From: Leifsonia sp. CL147
GTDB lineage: Bacteria > Actinomycetota > Actinomycetes > Actinomycetales > Microbacteriaceae
DNA length: 64,000 nt
Direction: 5' to 3'
NCBI RefSeq assembly: GCF_900114565.1
Contig: NZ_FOTM01000020.1
Span: 1 to 64,000 of the forward strand
Part shown: piece by piece, positions 1-8,650 of the stretch
How positions within the stretch are numbered: position 1 is the stretch's first letter
How the letters are laid out: each line of letters opens with the position of its first letter
Translations under genes and position numbers: made by a program
Notes under the pieces: generated by a model
Database searches by the model: none
Told to the model about the DNA's origin: nothing
Seen by the model: the letters and a program-made list of their open reading frames with translations, nothing else

Positions 1-560
1 GTGTCGAACCCCGCCGCCGCAGCCCGCTCCACCAGACCATAGGAGATCTCCCGCTGCCGCATCACATACAACTGGAACCAATTCCGGCCCTCCGGGTTGA
101 CCGCCTTCACCTCCTCGATCGACGTGGTCCCCAACGTCGACAACGTGAACGGGATCCCCGCCGCACCCGCCGCCCCCGCACCGGCAACCTCACCCTCGGT
201 CTGCATCAGGCGGGTGAACCCCGTCGGCGCGATCCCGAACGGCAACGCCGACGGGCCACCCCAGATCTCACACGACGTATCCACCACCGACACATCCCGC
301 AGCACCGACGGATGGAACTCCACATCCTGGAACGCCTGCCGCGCCCGCGCCAACGACAACTCCCCCTCCGCAGCACCCTCCGTGTAATCGAACGCCGCCT
401 TCGGCGTCCGCCGGCGAGCGATCCGCGCCAGATCCTCGATCGACAACGCCGACCCCAACCGACGCTTCTTCAGATCCAACTCCGGCCGCTTGAACTGCAT
501 CAACTCCAGCAACTCAACCGGCTTCGGAAACTGACGGGTGATGCTGCCCCGCCCGGTCAT
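1..560 (-). CDS. FMN-dependent alpha-hydroxy-acid oxidase/dehydrogenase, N-terminal part (cut by window edge)
   Basis: About 186 N-terminal residues are visible; the rest lies before base 1. The segment [11 protein letters not shown] followed by the [12 protein letters not shown] stretch is the N-terminal pattern of the glycolate oxidase/L-lactate dehydrogenase family, which oxidises 2-hydroxy acids with FMN. The ATG at 560 overlaps the stop of the preceding dehydrogenase as ATGA and has GGAAGG just upstream, so the two are translationally coupled. Since the two upstream genes could yield L-lactate from L-fucose, an L-lactate dehydrogenase role is plausible (inference). Codon use is odd: 11 of 17 visible Leu codons are TTG, whereas the neighbours use CTG/CTC, hinting at a separate origin. 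Catalytic His and FMN-phosphate residues lie outside the window. Confidence 0.85.
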   Translation of the reverse strand, partial: MTGRGSITRQFPKPVELLELMQFKRPELDLKKRRLGSALSIEDLARIARRRTPKAAFDYTEGAAEGELSLARARQAFQDVEFHPSVLRDVSVVDTSCEIWGGPSALPFGIAPTGFTRLMQTEGEVAGAGAAGAAGIPFTLSTLGTTSIEEVKAVNPEGRNWFQLYVMRQREISYGLVERAAAAGFD

Positions 561-1306
561 CCTTCCCGCCCGGCTCTCGGACGTGGGCGAAGGCTGGCCA
601 TCCCGCCGTCGACGGCGACGCTGACGCCGGTGACGGAGCCGGCCCGCGGGTCGACGAGGAACGACACGACCGCAGCGATCTCGTCGGGCCGCACCAGGCG
701 TCCGTGAGGCTGGCGGCCTTCGAGCGCGGCACGCTCGGCGACGGGGTCGTCTGCGGAGTCGAGCAGACGCTGGACCCACGGAGTGTCGGCCGTACCCGGG
801 TTCACGCTGTTGACGCGGATACCGTCGGGCAGGTGGTCGGCTGCCATCTGCAGTGTCAGGGATGCGATGGCTCCCTTGGTCGCACCGTACAGAGCCCGCT
901 GTGGCAGTCCGGTCGTTGCCACGATGGAGCTGATGTTCACCACCGCGGCCGAGTCGGATGCCCTCAGCCACGGCAACGCCGCCCGGGTCACGCGAACCGC
1001 GCCGAGCACGTTGATGTCGAACAGGCGGTGCCACTCCTCGTCGCTGTTGTCCTCGATGGTGCCCTGCGCGCCGATGCCCGCGTTGTTCACCACGACGTCG
1101 ATCCCGCCGGCGACCTCGGCCGCCTGGGACACGGCCGCGCGAACCGCGGCATCGTCCGCGATGTCGACCGCCAGGGAGTCCGCCTCGTTCAGCGCGGTGC
1201 GATCGAAGACGAAGACCCGCAGGCCGTCTTCGCGCAGCCGGGAGGTGATGGCGGCGCCGATGCCGGACGCTCCGCCGGTGACGATGGCGGCGCGCTGCCG
1301 GCTCAC
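557..1306 (-). CDS. Short-chain dehydrogenase/reductase, likely 2-keto-3-deoxy-L-fuconate dehydrogenase type
   Basis: A 249-residue classical SDR. The cofactor motif TGGASGIG is at residues 10-17, NNAG at 74-77, and the catalytic set is Ser126/127, Tyr140 and Lys144 (YGATK). The GTG start at 1306 overlaps the hydrolase stop as GTGA, so the longer upstream reading is rejected. The family oxidises or reduces alcohols with NAD(P). The segment [10 protein letters not shown] resembles SDRs of non-phosphorylated L-fucose breakdown, which oxidise 2-keto-3-deoxy-L-fuconate; this is recalled, not searched. The flanking FAH-family hydrolase and alpha-hydroxy-acid oxidase are the next expected steps. 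A generic SDR in another sugar-acid pathway is the alternative. Confidence 0.88.
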   Translation of the reverse strand: MSRQRAAIVTGGASGIGAAITSRLREDGLRVFVFDRTALNEADSLAVDIADDAAVRAAVSQAAEVAGGIDVVVNNAGIGAQGTIEDNSDEEWHRLFDINVLGAVRVTRAALPWLRASDSAAVVNISSIVATTGLPQRALYGATKGAIASLTLQMAADHLPDGIRVNSVNPGTADTPWVQRLLDSADDPVAERAALEGRQPHGRLVRPDEIAAVVSFLVDPRAGSVTGVSVAVDGGMASLRPRPRAGREG

Positions 1307-2142
1307 AGGAACACCTGCCGCTGCGTGCCGAGACCGTCGATCGCGAGTTCGACGACATCCCTGCTCTTCACATACGGGAAGCGGCCGGAGAGCGCGACCC
1401 CGGCCGGGGTGCCCGTGAGGATGAGGTCGCCCGGCTCGAGCACCATGAACTGCGACAGGTGCCAGACGATGTAGGGCACGTCGAAGATCATGTCGGCTGT
1501 CGTCGAGTCCTGTCGCGGTTCGCCGTTCACCCAGCTGCGGAGGCGCAGGTCCGAGATGTCCACCTCGTCCGGCGTGACCAGCCAGGGTCCGATCGGCGAG
1601 AAACCGGGAGCCGACTTGCCCTTGCCCCACTGACCGCCGGAGATCTCGAGCTGCCACTCGCGCTCGGAGAGGTCGTTGGCCAGCACGTAGCCGGCGACGT
1701 ACGAGAGCGCGTCGGCGGGGTCGCCGATGTAGCTCGCGCGCGACTTGATCACGACGCCGAGCTCCACTTCCCAGTCGGTCTTCCGGCTGCCGCGAGGGAT
1801 GGCGACGTCGTCGTTCGGCCCGGCGATGGTGTTGGGGGTCTTGTGGAAGATCACCACGTTCTTGGGCGGTTCCGCGCCGGACTCGGCCGCGTGGGCGGCG
1901 TAGTTCATGCCCACGCAGATGATCGCCGATGGGCGGGCGATCGGCGCGCCGATGCGTGCCCCGTGCGCGTCGACCCGGGTCAGTTCACCGGCGTGCGCGG
2001 CGGCAGCGATGCGGGCGCGCGTTTCGTCGCGGAAGAAGTCGCCGGCGATATCTCCGGTGATGGTCGAGATGTCGTAGTAGGCGTCGCCCTGGACCAGGAC
2101 CGGCACCTCCCGTCCAGATTCACCGAGTCGCGCGAAACGCAT
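1303..2142 (-). CDS. Fumarylacetoacetate hydrolase-family protein
   Basis: A 279-residue FAH-family enzyme. The metal-binding pair Glu125-x-Glu127 (in DWEVELG) with Asp157, the [10 protein letters not shown] stretch and the C-terminal [12 protein letters not shown] motif are all present. These enzymes hydrolyse 2,4-diketo acids or related substrates using Mg or Mn. With the adjacent SDR and hydroxy-acid oxidase, a 2,4-didehydro-3-deoxy-L-fuconate hydrolase giving pyruvate and L-lactate fits well (inference). The ATG at 2142 has GGAG five bases upstream; an ATG at 2157 is open in frame but has no ribosome site. First gene of a three-gene operon; an 11-bp inverted repeat sits in its upstream region. 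Confidence 0.9.
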   Translation of the reverse strand: MRFARLGESGREVPVLVQGDAYYDISTITGDIAGDFFRDETRARIAAAAHAGELTRVDAHGARIGAPIARPSAIICVGMNYAAHAAESGAEPPKNVVIFHKTPNTIAGPNDDVAIPRGSRKTDWEVELGVVIKSRASYIGDPADALSYVAGYVLANDLSEREWQLEISGGQWGKGKSAPGFSPIGPWLVTPDEVDISDLRLRSWVNGEPRQDSTTADMIFDVPYIVWHLSQFMVLEPGDLILTGTPAGVALSGRFPYVKSRDVVELAIDGLGTQRQVFL

Positions 2143-2150
2143 CCTTGCTC

Positions 2151-2230
2151 CAAACATCCGAGTTCTCGGGCCGAAAGTCGCCCTAACGTGCCGATACTAA
2201 CATCGAACAGCGCGAGAGATCGGATGTTTG
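2151..2230. promoter_or_regulatory. Inverted-repeat pair upstream of the FAH-family operon (candidate operator)
   Basis: CAAACATCCGA at 2151-2161 is matched perfectly by TCGGATGTTTG at 2220-2230. The 58 bases between them hold the probable promoter of the minus-strand operon (a TAGTAT-like -10 on the minus strand near 2195). An 11-bp perfect match so placed suggests two sites for one regulator, possibly looping. No regulator gene is adjacent. Confidence 0.4.
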
Positions 2231-2362
2231 CACAACCGGAGGACGGCGTAGCCCGAATCCGATCGTTCGGGACCGGGTCCGGCCTCCCAGCCGCGCCGTC
2301 ACGACTTCTTGCACGGATGAGCTCGCCCGCCAGCTGCCCCATCCTGAGGCCCGACCACCGCT

Positions 2363-2418
2363 GAGGTGCTCGTCGTTGCAGCCGACACGCCGTGTGATCG
2401 TGCAACGACGAGCACCTC
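2363..2418. repeat. 56-bp hairpin repeat, copy 1 of 3
   Basis: GAGGTGCTCGTCGTTGCA at 2363-2380 is followed by a 20-base loop and its perfect reverse complement at 2401-2418. The loop contains CGACACGCCG. Copies with the same 18-20-18 layout lie at 41411 and 55394. This copy is intergenic, between the end of the flavin reductase gene and the FAH operon promoter. A REP-like element or structured RNA element is the simplest reading; no T-run follows. Confidence 0.8.
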
Positions 2419-2457
2419 GAGGGCAGGCGGGGGAGACATCCGATCGCGGCGGTGACG

Positions 2458-3048
2458 TCAGCCGACCCGAGAGTGCGCCCCGATCCGGTGATACGCGCGG
2501 TCGTGGTAGACGAGCGGGGCCGGATCTGCGATCCCGGCCCCACCGGCCGTCGGACGCACCGAGGTTTCGATCGCCTGCACCGTGATCAGGTAGCTGCCGC
2601 CGGTGTCTGTGCGCTGCACGATCGTCCCCCTCAACCATTGCGCCGCTCCGTCGATCACCGGTTCGCCTGTCGTGAGTGAATGCCAACCGCCCGCCGCGAA
2701 TCGATCGACTCCCGTGGCCGAGAATCGTGCCGACACGTCCTCCTGGCCGGCGGCAAGGAAACTTACGGTGAGTGTCCTGGCCTCCCGGATCGCCGGCCAT
2801 GACGACGATGTCGCCTGCAGAGAGAACGCCAGGAGCGGCGGCGCGGCGGATACCGAGATGACCGAGGTCGCGGTGAATCCGACCGGGTGCTCTCTGTGGC
2901 GCAATGCGATCACCGCGACTCCGGCCGGATGCCGGCGGAAGAGCGTGCGATACTCGTCGATACTGATCGGGCCGGCGCTCGCGGGCGACCGGTCGCCCGG
3001 CTCCGGCTTCTCCGTATCTGCGGTCGTCGTGCATCCAGCTGGAGTCAT
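2458..3048 (-). CDS. Flavin reductase-like domain protein (FMN reductase partner)
   Basis: 196 residues. After a low-complexity N-terminus of about 30 residues, the flavin reductase fold is recognisable from HPAGVAVIALRHREHPVGFTAT through the SVSAAPPLLAFSL block. Such proteins supply reduced FMN to two-component monooxygenases. The gene lies 56 bases after the NtaA/SnaA-type monooxygenase on the same strand and is the last gene of that operon, making it the probable reductase partner. The ATG at 3048 has GGGAGAAG upstream. Whether it uses NADH or NADPH cannot be read from sequence. Confidence 0.85.
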   Translation of the reverse strand: MTPAGCTTTADTEKPEPGDRSPASAGPISIDEYRTLFRRHPAGVAVIALRHREHPVGFTATSVISVSAAPPLLAFSLQATSSSWPAIREARTLTVSFLAAGQEDVSARFSATGVDRFAAGGWHSLTTGEPVIDGAAQWLRGTIVQRTDTGGSYLITVQAIETSVRPTAGGAGIADPAPLVYHDRAYHRIGAHSRVG

Positions 3049-3104
3049 GGTCTTCTCCCGTTCTCGTGTTCTTTGTGACGTGGCTTGACTTCGTGCGTCG
3101 ACCT

Positions 3105-4508
3105 TCAGGCGCCGGCGAACTCCGCAGCGGCCGCGGCATCCTCGGCGTGCGCGATCCCCTTGCCGCCTCCGGCCGGATAACGGCCGGCCGGGCGAGTCAG
3201 CCCGAGGTGGTCACGCAGTGTAGTGCCGGTGTACTGCTCGCGGAACTGGCCCCTGGCCTGCAGGATCGGAACCACGTGCTCGGCGAACGCGTCGAATCCA
3301 CCGGGCAGGTAGGGCGGCATCACGTTGAAACCGTCGGCCGCGCCCTGCGTGAACCACTCTCCGATCGTGTCGGCGATCTGCTCCGGCGTGCCGGCGACCA
3401 CTCGATGTCCGCGTGCGCCGGCGAGCCGGTGCAGCAGCCCACGCACGGTCGGGTTCTCCCGTTCCACGATGCCGGCGACCACTTGCAGCCGGCTGCGGTT
3501 GTTGTTCGTCACATCGCCCGCGCCGGCGAAGATCTCACGCGGGACCGGCGCATCCAGGGAGTCGGTCCCGAGTTCGACGCCGGTGAGCGAACGCAGTTGG
3601 CGCAACCCGTATTCGGGAACCGTCAGTTCGTTGAACTCGCGCTCGAGAGCTATCGCCTCGGCCTCGGTGGAGCCGATGAACGGGCTGATTCCGGGCAGGA
3701 TCTTCACGGCGTCCGCATCGCGGCCGAACGCGCGCACGCGCTGTTTGATGTCGGCGTAGAACGCCTGCGCATCGGACAGTCGCTGGTGTGCAGTGAAGAT
3801 CGCCTCCGCGAACCGGGCGGCGAAGGCGCGACCGTCGTTCGATGATCCCGCCTGTACGAGCACAGGGTGTCCCTGCGGCGAGCGGGGCGCGTTGAACGCG
3901 CCCGCGACGCGCACATGCTCTCCGGCGAAGGCTGCGGCATGGATCTTGGCCGGGTCCGCATACCGTCCGGCCGTGCGGTCGAGCAGGATGGCGTCGTCCT
4001 CCCAGCTGTCCCAGAGTCGCTGCAGCACTTCTACGAATTCTGCGGCCCTGGCGTACCGGGTCGCGGTGTCCGGGTGGGCGTCGAGGCCGAAGTTGGCTGC
4101 GGCATCCTCGGATGCGGTGGTGACGATGTTCCAGCCGGCGCGGCCGCCGCTCAGGTGGTCCAGCGTGGAGAACAGGCGAGCGAGGTTGTAGGGATCGTAG
4201 AAAGTGGTGGATGCGGTGGCGATGAGCCCGATCCTCTTCGTGTGCGCGGCGACAGAAGCGAGCGTGAGGATCGGCTCCAAGTGCCCGACCGAGTTGAACT
4301 CGATGCCGCGATTCAGGACGGGCCCGTCGGCGAAGAAGATCGCATCGAAGGCGACGGTCTCCGCCTTCTGGGCGAGCTCGGTGTAGAACGAGGCGTCGAA
4401 GATGCGCTCGGGCCGGGTCTGCGGATGCCGCCAGGCCGCTTCGTGATGACCGGCCGGATGGATGAACAGGTTGAGACTGAGCTGTCGCCCGGTGTTGTCG
4501 CGGGTCAT
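3105..4508 (-). CDS. NtaA/SnaA/DszA-type flavin-dependent monooxygenase
   Basis: 467 residues from the ATG at 4508 (GGAG nine bases upstream). The LLM-class fold is evident: FDAIFFADG near residue 55, LTLASVAAHTKRIGL, RLFSTLDHLSGGRAGWNIVTT, and a C-terminal GTPEQIADTIGEWF block. This branch acts on bulky substrates (nitrilotriacetate, pristinamycin precursor, dibenzothiophene sulfone) using FMNH2 and O2. Its place after a sulfonate-type ABC transporter and before a flavin reductase suggests oxidative desulfurisation of an imported organosulfur compound (inference). A GTG at 4562 overlapping the permease stop as GTGA is an alternative start adding 18 residues; coupling makes it possible. Confidence 0.88.
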   Translation of the reverse strand: MTRDNTGRQLSLNLFIHPAGHHEAAWRHPQTRPERIFDASFYTELAQKAETVAFDAIFFADGPVLNRGIEFNSVGHLEPILTLASVAAHTKRIGLIATASTTFYDPYNLARLFSTLDHLSGGRAGWNIVTTASEDAAANFGLDAHPDTATRYARAAEFVEVLQRLWDSWEDDAILLDRTAGRYADPAKIHAAAFAGEHVRVAGAFNAPRSPQGHPVLVQAGSSNDGRAFAARFAEAIFTAHQRLSDAQAFYADIKQRVRAFGRDADAVKILPGISPFIGSTEAEAIALEREFNELTVPEYGLRQLRSLTGVELGTDSLDAPVPREIFAGAGDVTNNNRSRLQVVAGIVERENPTVRGLLHRLAGARGHRVVAGTPEQIADTIGEWFTQGAADGFNVMPPYLPGGFDAFAEHVVPILQARGQFREQYTGTTLRDHLGLTRPAGRYPAGGGKGIAHAEDAAAAAEFAGA

Positions 4509-4558
4509 GATTGTGGGCTCCGTTCGTTTTCGGGGGTGGATGTGGGGCATCGAGCGGG

Positions 4559-5395
4559 TCACGCCGGCTGCCGCCAGCGGGAGAATCGGCGTTCGAGAGC
4601 GACGAGAAGGGTGTTGACCAGCAGTCCGAGCAGGGCGATCGTGAGGATTCCCGCATACATGTCCGGGATCAGGAAGCTGTTCTGCGCGTTCACGATCAAG
4701 AATCCGAGTCCGGCCTTGGCGCCGACCATCTCGGCGGCGACGAGCACCAGGATCGATGCGGCGCCTCCCATCCGGATGCCCGTGAAGATCGTCGGAACGG
4801 CCGCGGGCAGCACGACCCGGCTGAAGAGTCGCACGCGCCCGACACCGAGCGACCGGGCGGCGCGGATGAGCAACGGGTCCACCGTGCGCACGCCTGCGAT
4901 GGTGTTCAGCAGGATCGGGAAGAACGCCGCATAGGCCACCATCGTGATCTTCGAGACTTCACCGATTCCGAGGAGGAGCGTGAACACCGGCAGCAGCGCG
5001 AGCGCCGCGGTGTTGCGGAACAGTTCCAGCAGCGGGTTCACGGCAGACCCCAACCATCGGTTCCACGCGACGAATATGCCGAGGGGAACCGCGACAGCGA
5101 CGGCGGTCGCGAATCCCGCCACTGCCCGCGCCAGGCTGGCCAGGATGTTCGCCTGCAACTCTCCGCTCTGCAGCAGGCCGAGTCCGGCGCGCAGAACCTC
5201 GTGCAGCGGCGGAAGGAACACGCGTGTCGTTGCGTCGGCGAAGTACGTCGGTCCGAACTCCCACAGCAGCAGGAACAGGATGATCCCGGTCGCCGCCCAC
5301 AGGAGCCGGGCAGACCGTCTCAGCCACGAAGCGAACGGGATGCGCACGGCGCGGCGGATCGTGGACGCGTACGGCTCAACTGCTGAGGCGGTCAT
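4559..5395 (-). CDS. ABC transporter permease, SsuC/TauC type
   Basis: 278 residues with six or so membrane segments. The cytoplasmic loop carries the binding-protein-dependent permease signature (EAA loop) in the region IRAARSLGVGRVRLFSRVVLPAAVP, which contacts the ATPase. The N-terminal segment LWAATGIILFLLLWEFGP starts the membrane domain. Homologues import sulfonates, taurine or nitrate with an SsuB-like ATPase. The ATG at 5395 overlaps the ATPase stop as ATGA. It forms one operon with the ATPase, binding protein, monooxygenase and flavin reductase. Confidence 0.92.
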   Translation of the reverse strand: MTASAVEPYASTIRRAVRIPFASWLRRSARLLWAATGIILFLLLWEFGPTYFADATTRVFLPPLHEVLRAGLGLLQSGELQANILASLARAVAGFATAVAVAVPLGIFVAWNRWLGSAVNPLLELFRNTAALALLPVFTLLLGIGEVSKITMVAYAAFFPILLNTIAGVRTVDPLLIRAARSLGVGRVRLFSRVVLPAAVPTIFTGIRMGGAASILVLVAAEMVGAKAGLGFLIVNAQNSFLIPDMYAGILTIALLGLLVNTLLVALERRFSRWRQPA

Positions 5396-6237
5396 GCTGC
5401 GTTCCTCTCTTCGGTGCCTGCTCCCCCGTGGAGCAGCGCCCAGATCTCATGTCGGCGACTCACGAACTCGGGATCCGACCTGACGTCGGCGTTTGCGCGC
5501 CGCTCCGCTGCCTTGCCCGGGAACCGTACGTCGACGACGGCCTTCAGCCGGCCGGGCCGGGCACTGAGCACCACCACGCGCTGACCGAGATACACGGCCT
5601 CGTCGATGTCATGGGTGATGAACACCACGGTCTTGCCGGTCGCCGCCCAGATGCGCAGCAGTTCGTCCTGGAGCTGTTCACGCGTCTGCGCATCCAGTGC
5701 GGCGAACGGCTCGTCCATCAGGAGGATGTCCGGCTCGTACGCGAGACTGCGGGCGATCGCGACGCGCTGCTTCATCCCACCGGACAGCTCGTGCGGGTAC
5801 CGGTCCTCGAAACCGCCCAGGCCGACGAGGGAGAGGAAGCGGCGTGCGCGCTCGTCCCGGGCCCGACGATTCAGACGCTCCCCGCCCACTTTCACGCCCT
5901 CCAGCCCGAACGTGACGTTGGCCAAGGCCGTGCGCCACGGGAACAGCGCGTACTGCTGGAACACCACCGCCCGATCGTGTCCCGGCCCGGTGATCGCGTT
6001 GCCATCCACCAGTACCGCGCCCGTCGTCGGGGCCGAGAGACCGGCGAGCAGATCCAGCAGAGTGGTCTTGCCCGACCCGCTCGGCCCGACCAGGGTGACG
6101 AACTCACCAGGGGCGACATCCAGCGTCAGATCGTCCAGTGCGGTCAGCGTCTCCGATCGCCGGGGCTGCACACTCGATCGCACCGTGAACGTCTTGCCCA
6201 CATGCTGCAGGCTGATCTTCGCGGTCGCGTCGCTCAT
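5392..6237 (-). CDS. ABC transporter ATPase, SsuB/TauB type
   Basis: 281 residues with all nucleotide-binding motifs: Walker A GPSGSGKT at 51-58, Q-loop FQQYALFPW near 93, signature LSGGM at 151-155, Walker B ILLMDEP at 171-177 and switch ITHDIDEA. The FQQYALFPW/DIDEAVYL pattern is typical of the nitrate/sulfonate/taurine subfamily. It powers the adjacent permease. The ATG at 6237 overlaps the binding-protein stop by four bases. The C-terminal stretch of about 50 residues after the catalytic core is usual for this subfamily. Confidence 0.95.
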   Translation of the reverse strand: MSDATAKISLQHVGKTFTVRSSVQPRRSETLTALDDLTLDVAPGEFVTLVGPSGSGKTTLLDLLAGLSAPTTGAVLVDGNAITGPGHDRAVVFQQYALFPWRTALANVTFGLEGVKVGGERLNRRARDERARRFLSLVGLGGFEDRYPHELSGGMKQRVAIARSLAYEPDILLMDEPFAALDAQTREQLQDELLRIWAATGKTVVFITHDIDEAVYLGQRVVVLSARPGRLKAVVDVRFPGKAAERRANADVRSDPEFVSRRHEIWALLHGGAGTEERNAA

Positions 6238-7259
6238 CGCTCGGCCTTCGCATAGGTGTTGAACCTGTTGGTGTAGATGGAGGTCGCGTCGAGTCGCCCG
6301 GAGACGATGCCCGCATCGTGCAACCAGGCATCCCAGCGGCCGAAGTCGTTGCTCGAGATCGCGCCGTAGCCCGGCAGCCCCGAGCTTTTCCAGTACTGCA
6401 GCGTCTGCGTGCTCTCGCCCCTGCCGCGCGAGGCGATGATCGAGCGGAACGTGTCGATCACCTGATCCCGCGGCGTCGTGTTCTCCCAGTGGATCGCCTT
6501 GGCGATCCCGGTCGCCAGCGCCGCGACAGTCTTCGGGTTGTTCGCGATGAAGTCATTGCGGAACACGTACTGTCCTCCCGCGAAGGAGCCGAACAGGCTG
6601 TAGTCGTCGAAGAGCGGACGGAGGCCGCCTGCGGCGACGGCGTGATCCTGCAGCACACCGCCGAGCGCTCCCAGCTCGACCTGCCCGCGACGAAGCGCCT
6701 CCTCGGTCGAGTTCGGCGGCGTGACGACCAGTTGCACCTGCTTGATCTCGTTCGCGCTGAGGCCACCGCGTTTCAGATACGTGTCCACCTCCGCCTCGCC
6801 TTGGGCGCCGAGCGTGTTGATGGCGACCTTCTTGCCGATCAGGTCCCGGGCGGTCTTGATCGGGCTGTCCGCCTTCACGTAGTAGCCGGTGAACGTCTTC
6901 GCGTCTTCGCCGTAGGCGCTGACCACCGCAGTGATGGGAGCGCCCGCCGTGACCAGCTTGACGATCGCGCCTGCGAACGCCTCACCGACATCGGTCTGGT
7001 CGGTCGCGACCGATTGGATGTCCTGGGGCCCGCTCGTCGTGTTTCCGACCCACTTCAATTTCACGTCACCGAGGTAGCCGAGTGCTTCCGCGAGCTCGGG
7101 AAGCACCACGGAATTCGCAGAGCCCTGGTAGCGCAGCACCGTCGTCTCACCGGACGCGCCGGCCTGAGGATCAGCGCTCGCAGCAGCCGAGCACCCGGTC
7201 ACGCTCATCGCCATGCTGGCAACCGCTGCGACCGCTGCGATGGTTCGTCTCTTCCTCAT
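6234..7259 (-). CDS. ABC transporter substrate-binding lipoprotein, SsuA-like
   Basis: 341 residues. A lipoprotein signal with basic start, hydrophobic core and lipobox VTGC (Cys23) anchors it outside the membrane. The mature part looks like the NMT1/SsuA family: GYFKA-like and EGEAFAGAIVK segments, IGKKVAINTLGAQGEAEVDTYL, and repeated reference to a two-lobe fold. It is first in the operon and has GAGGGAG before its ATG. The ligand is unknown; aliphatic sulfonate, sulfate ester or aromatic sulfur compound fit the operon. The upstream 130 bases carry TWAGTC repeats that may be regulatory. Confidence 0.9.
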   Translation of the reverse strand: MRKRRTIAAVAAVASMAMSVTGCSAAASADPQAGASGETTVLRYQGSANSVVLPELAEALGYLGDVKLKWVGNTTSGPQDIQSVATDQTDVGEAFAGAIVKLVTAGAPITAVVSAYGEDAKTFTGYYVKADSPIKTARDLIGKKVAINTLGAQGEAEVDTYLKRGGLSANEIKQVQLVVTPPNSTEEALRRGQVELGALGGVLQDHAVAAGGLRPLFDDYSLFGSFAGGQYVFRNDFIANNPKTVAALATGIAKAIHWENTTPRDQVIDTFRSIIASRGRGESTQTLQYWKSSGLPGYGAISSNDFGRWDAWLHDAGIVSGRLDATSIYTNRFNTYAKAER

Positions 7260-7343
7260 TTTCCGCTCCCTCGAATCCGTCCGCCTGCGCGAGATGCTGC
7301 AGGCCGCCGTGTGTGAGAACGACGATATGGATTCTTGAGCAAA

Positions 7344-7371
7344 TTAGTCAGGAAATAAGTCGAAGTAAGTC
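7344..7371. promoter_or_regulatory. Triple TWAGTC direct repeat upstream of the sulfur operon
   Basis: TTAGTC at 7344, TAAGTC at 7356 and TAAGTC at 7366 are three same-direction copies spaced 12 and 10 bases, about one helical turn. They lie in an AT-rich pocket between the Rrf2 gene end and the binding-protein start and could be the regulator's site. No clear -35/-10 pair could be fixed. Confidence 0.3.
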
Positions 7372-7389
7372 GGCGGAGCTACGCGGCAC

Positions 7390-7890
7390 TCAATCCCGCA
7401 GGCGAGTACGCAGACGGTTAGGGCGCGTCTTCCACGCGGCATCGTCCGCGATCAAGGCTCGGACACCCTCCGGCAGCGGCCCGACAGCCACCTCGGCGAG
7501 GCTCGTCTCGTCGAGAACCGTACGCATCGCGGCGCGCACCGCGACCCACACATCGCGCACGTGCTCGGCGGCTCCGGGATAGGCGACGTCCTCAACGTGG
7601 GCCCCGGCCACATTCGCGAGCGGCCCGTCGATGGCCCGAATGACGTCCGCGACAGCGATCCGTTCCGGCGGCGACGCGAGACGATACCCTCCGTCGGCTC
7701 CGCGTTTGCTTTCGACCAACCCGGCGAGCTTGAGCTGATTCAGGATGCCGAGCACGAACGCCTCCGGCGCCGCCTGCGCCTCGGCGACTTCGTCGGCCTT
7801 CGTGTACCGCGAGTCGCCATCGGCGGAATAGCGTGCGGCCAGCTCCACCGCCGCACGGACGGCGTAATCGACCTTCGCGGTGATGCGCAC
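7390..7890 (-). CDS. Rrf2-family transcriptional regulator without cysteines
   Basis: 166 residues. The Rrf2 winged helix is clear at the N-terminus: MRITAKVDYAVRAAVELA, then LNQLKLAGLVESKRGADGGYRLA. No cysteine occurs anywhere, so it cannot bind an Fe-S cluster like IscR or NsrR; Cys-free members such as CymR control sulfur and cysteine genes through protein partners. Being directly upstream of, and co-oriented with, an organosulfur uptake operon makes it the likely regulator (inference). The ATG at 7890 is the only good start. Confidence 0.88.
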   Translation of the reverse strand: MRITAKVDYAVRAAVELAARYSADGDSRYTKADEVAEAQAAPEAFVLGILNQLKLAGLVESKRGADGGYRLASPPERIAVADVIRAIDGPLANVAGAHVEDVAYPGAAEHVRDVWVAVRAAMRTVLDETSLAEVAVGPLPEGVRALIADDAAWKTRPNRLRTRLRD

Positions 7891-7903
7891 CCGTCAAGTA
7901 TCC

Positions 7904-7930
7904 CGGAGGGCGTGGGATTCGAACTCACGA
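7904..7930. other. 27-bp copy of the tRNA-Ser 3' end (candidate att site)
   Basis: Bases 7904-7930 match the 3' end of the tRNA-Ser gene (21055-21081) at 26 of 27 positions, in the same orientation, including GGAGGGCGTGGGATTCGAAC. No other tRNA part is present here. A displaced tRNA 3' end at the far boundary is the signature left by tRNA-specific integrases. It overlaps the stop codon of the methyltransferase at 7925. Confidence 0.7.
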
Positions 7931-8650
7931 CGATTCCTTTTGCCCATCGGGATCAGGGGACCTCTCCTGGGACGTCACGTTTCCGCGGCCGGAGCCGGCG
8001 GCGAGGAACGCGGTGCCGAAGCACAGCTCGGTCCAGGAGGAATCGGCCAGGCTTTCCTGCATGGCGGCGCGGATCGACTCCCAGGGACGGCGCGCGATCC
8101 ACTCGTCGAGGGAGGCCGAGCTCCGTACCGCCGCGATTGCGAGCTGCGACAGCCAGCGAGGCGTGCTGTCGGGGATCTTCAGATCCAGCACGACCCAACG
8201 ACCGGCGGCGCAGAGGGCGTCTGCGCCGTGGGCGATGACCTGGCCGCACTCGGGCACCTGCGTCAGGGCGTAGGTCGACAGGATCGCGTCCATCGTGCCG
8301 GGGAAGACGAAGCCGGCGGCATCGGCCTGCACGAGGCTGACGTTGCTCCAGCCGTTCGCCGTGACGCGATTCTCGGCGCGCGCGAGCATCGCGTCGGTCA
8401 GATCGACGCCGACGATCCGGCCGCCGGGCCCGATCGCCTCCTCGATCAGCGGGAAGTTCAGGCCTGTGCCGCACGCGATGTCGACCACTCTGTCGCCTGG
8501 GCGGAGGCCGAGTTCCTTCACCGCACGCGACCGCTGCGCCCGTTGCGGGTAGCCGGGCACCGGGTAGAGCCGCGAGACCACGTCATAGTGCTCGGCCTTC
8601 TTGCGGTACGTCTCGATCAGGCGCTCGCGGCCTCGGTCGGTTCCGCTCAT
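7925..8650 (-). CDS. Class I SAM-dependent methyltransferase
   Basis: 241 residues. Motif I VVDIACGTGLNFPL lies near residue 48, followed by acidic VGVDLTDAMLARA and the motif IV-like region. It belongs to the UbiE/COQ5-like Rossmann methyltransferases; the substrate is unknown. The ATG at 8650 overlaps the stop of the SRPBCC gene as ATGA. Its 3' end sits inside the duplicated tRNA 3' sequence, so the last residues may differ from its ancestor. First gene inside the proposed island; coupled to the SRPBCC and CDP-alcohol transferase genes. Confidence 0.88.
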   Translation of the reverse strand: MSGTDRGRERLIETYRKKAEHYDVVSRLYPVPGYPQRAQRSRAVKELGLRPGDRVVDIACGTGLNFPLIEEAIGPGGRIVGVDLTDAMLARAENRVTANGWSNVSLVQADAAGFVFPGTMDAILSTYALTQVPECGQVIAHGADALCAAGRWVVLDLKIPDSTPRWLSQLAIAAVRSSASLDEWIARRPWESIRAAMQESLADSSWTELCFGTAFLAAGSGRGNVTSQERSPDPDGQKESS

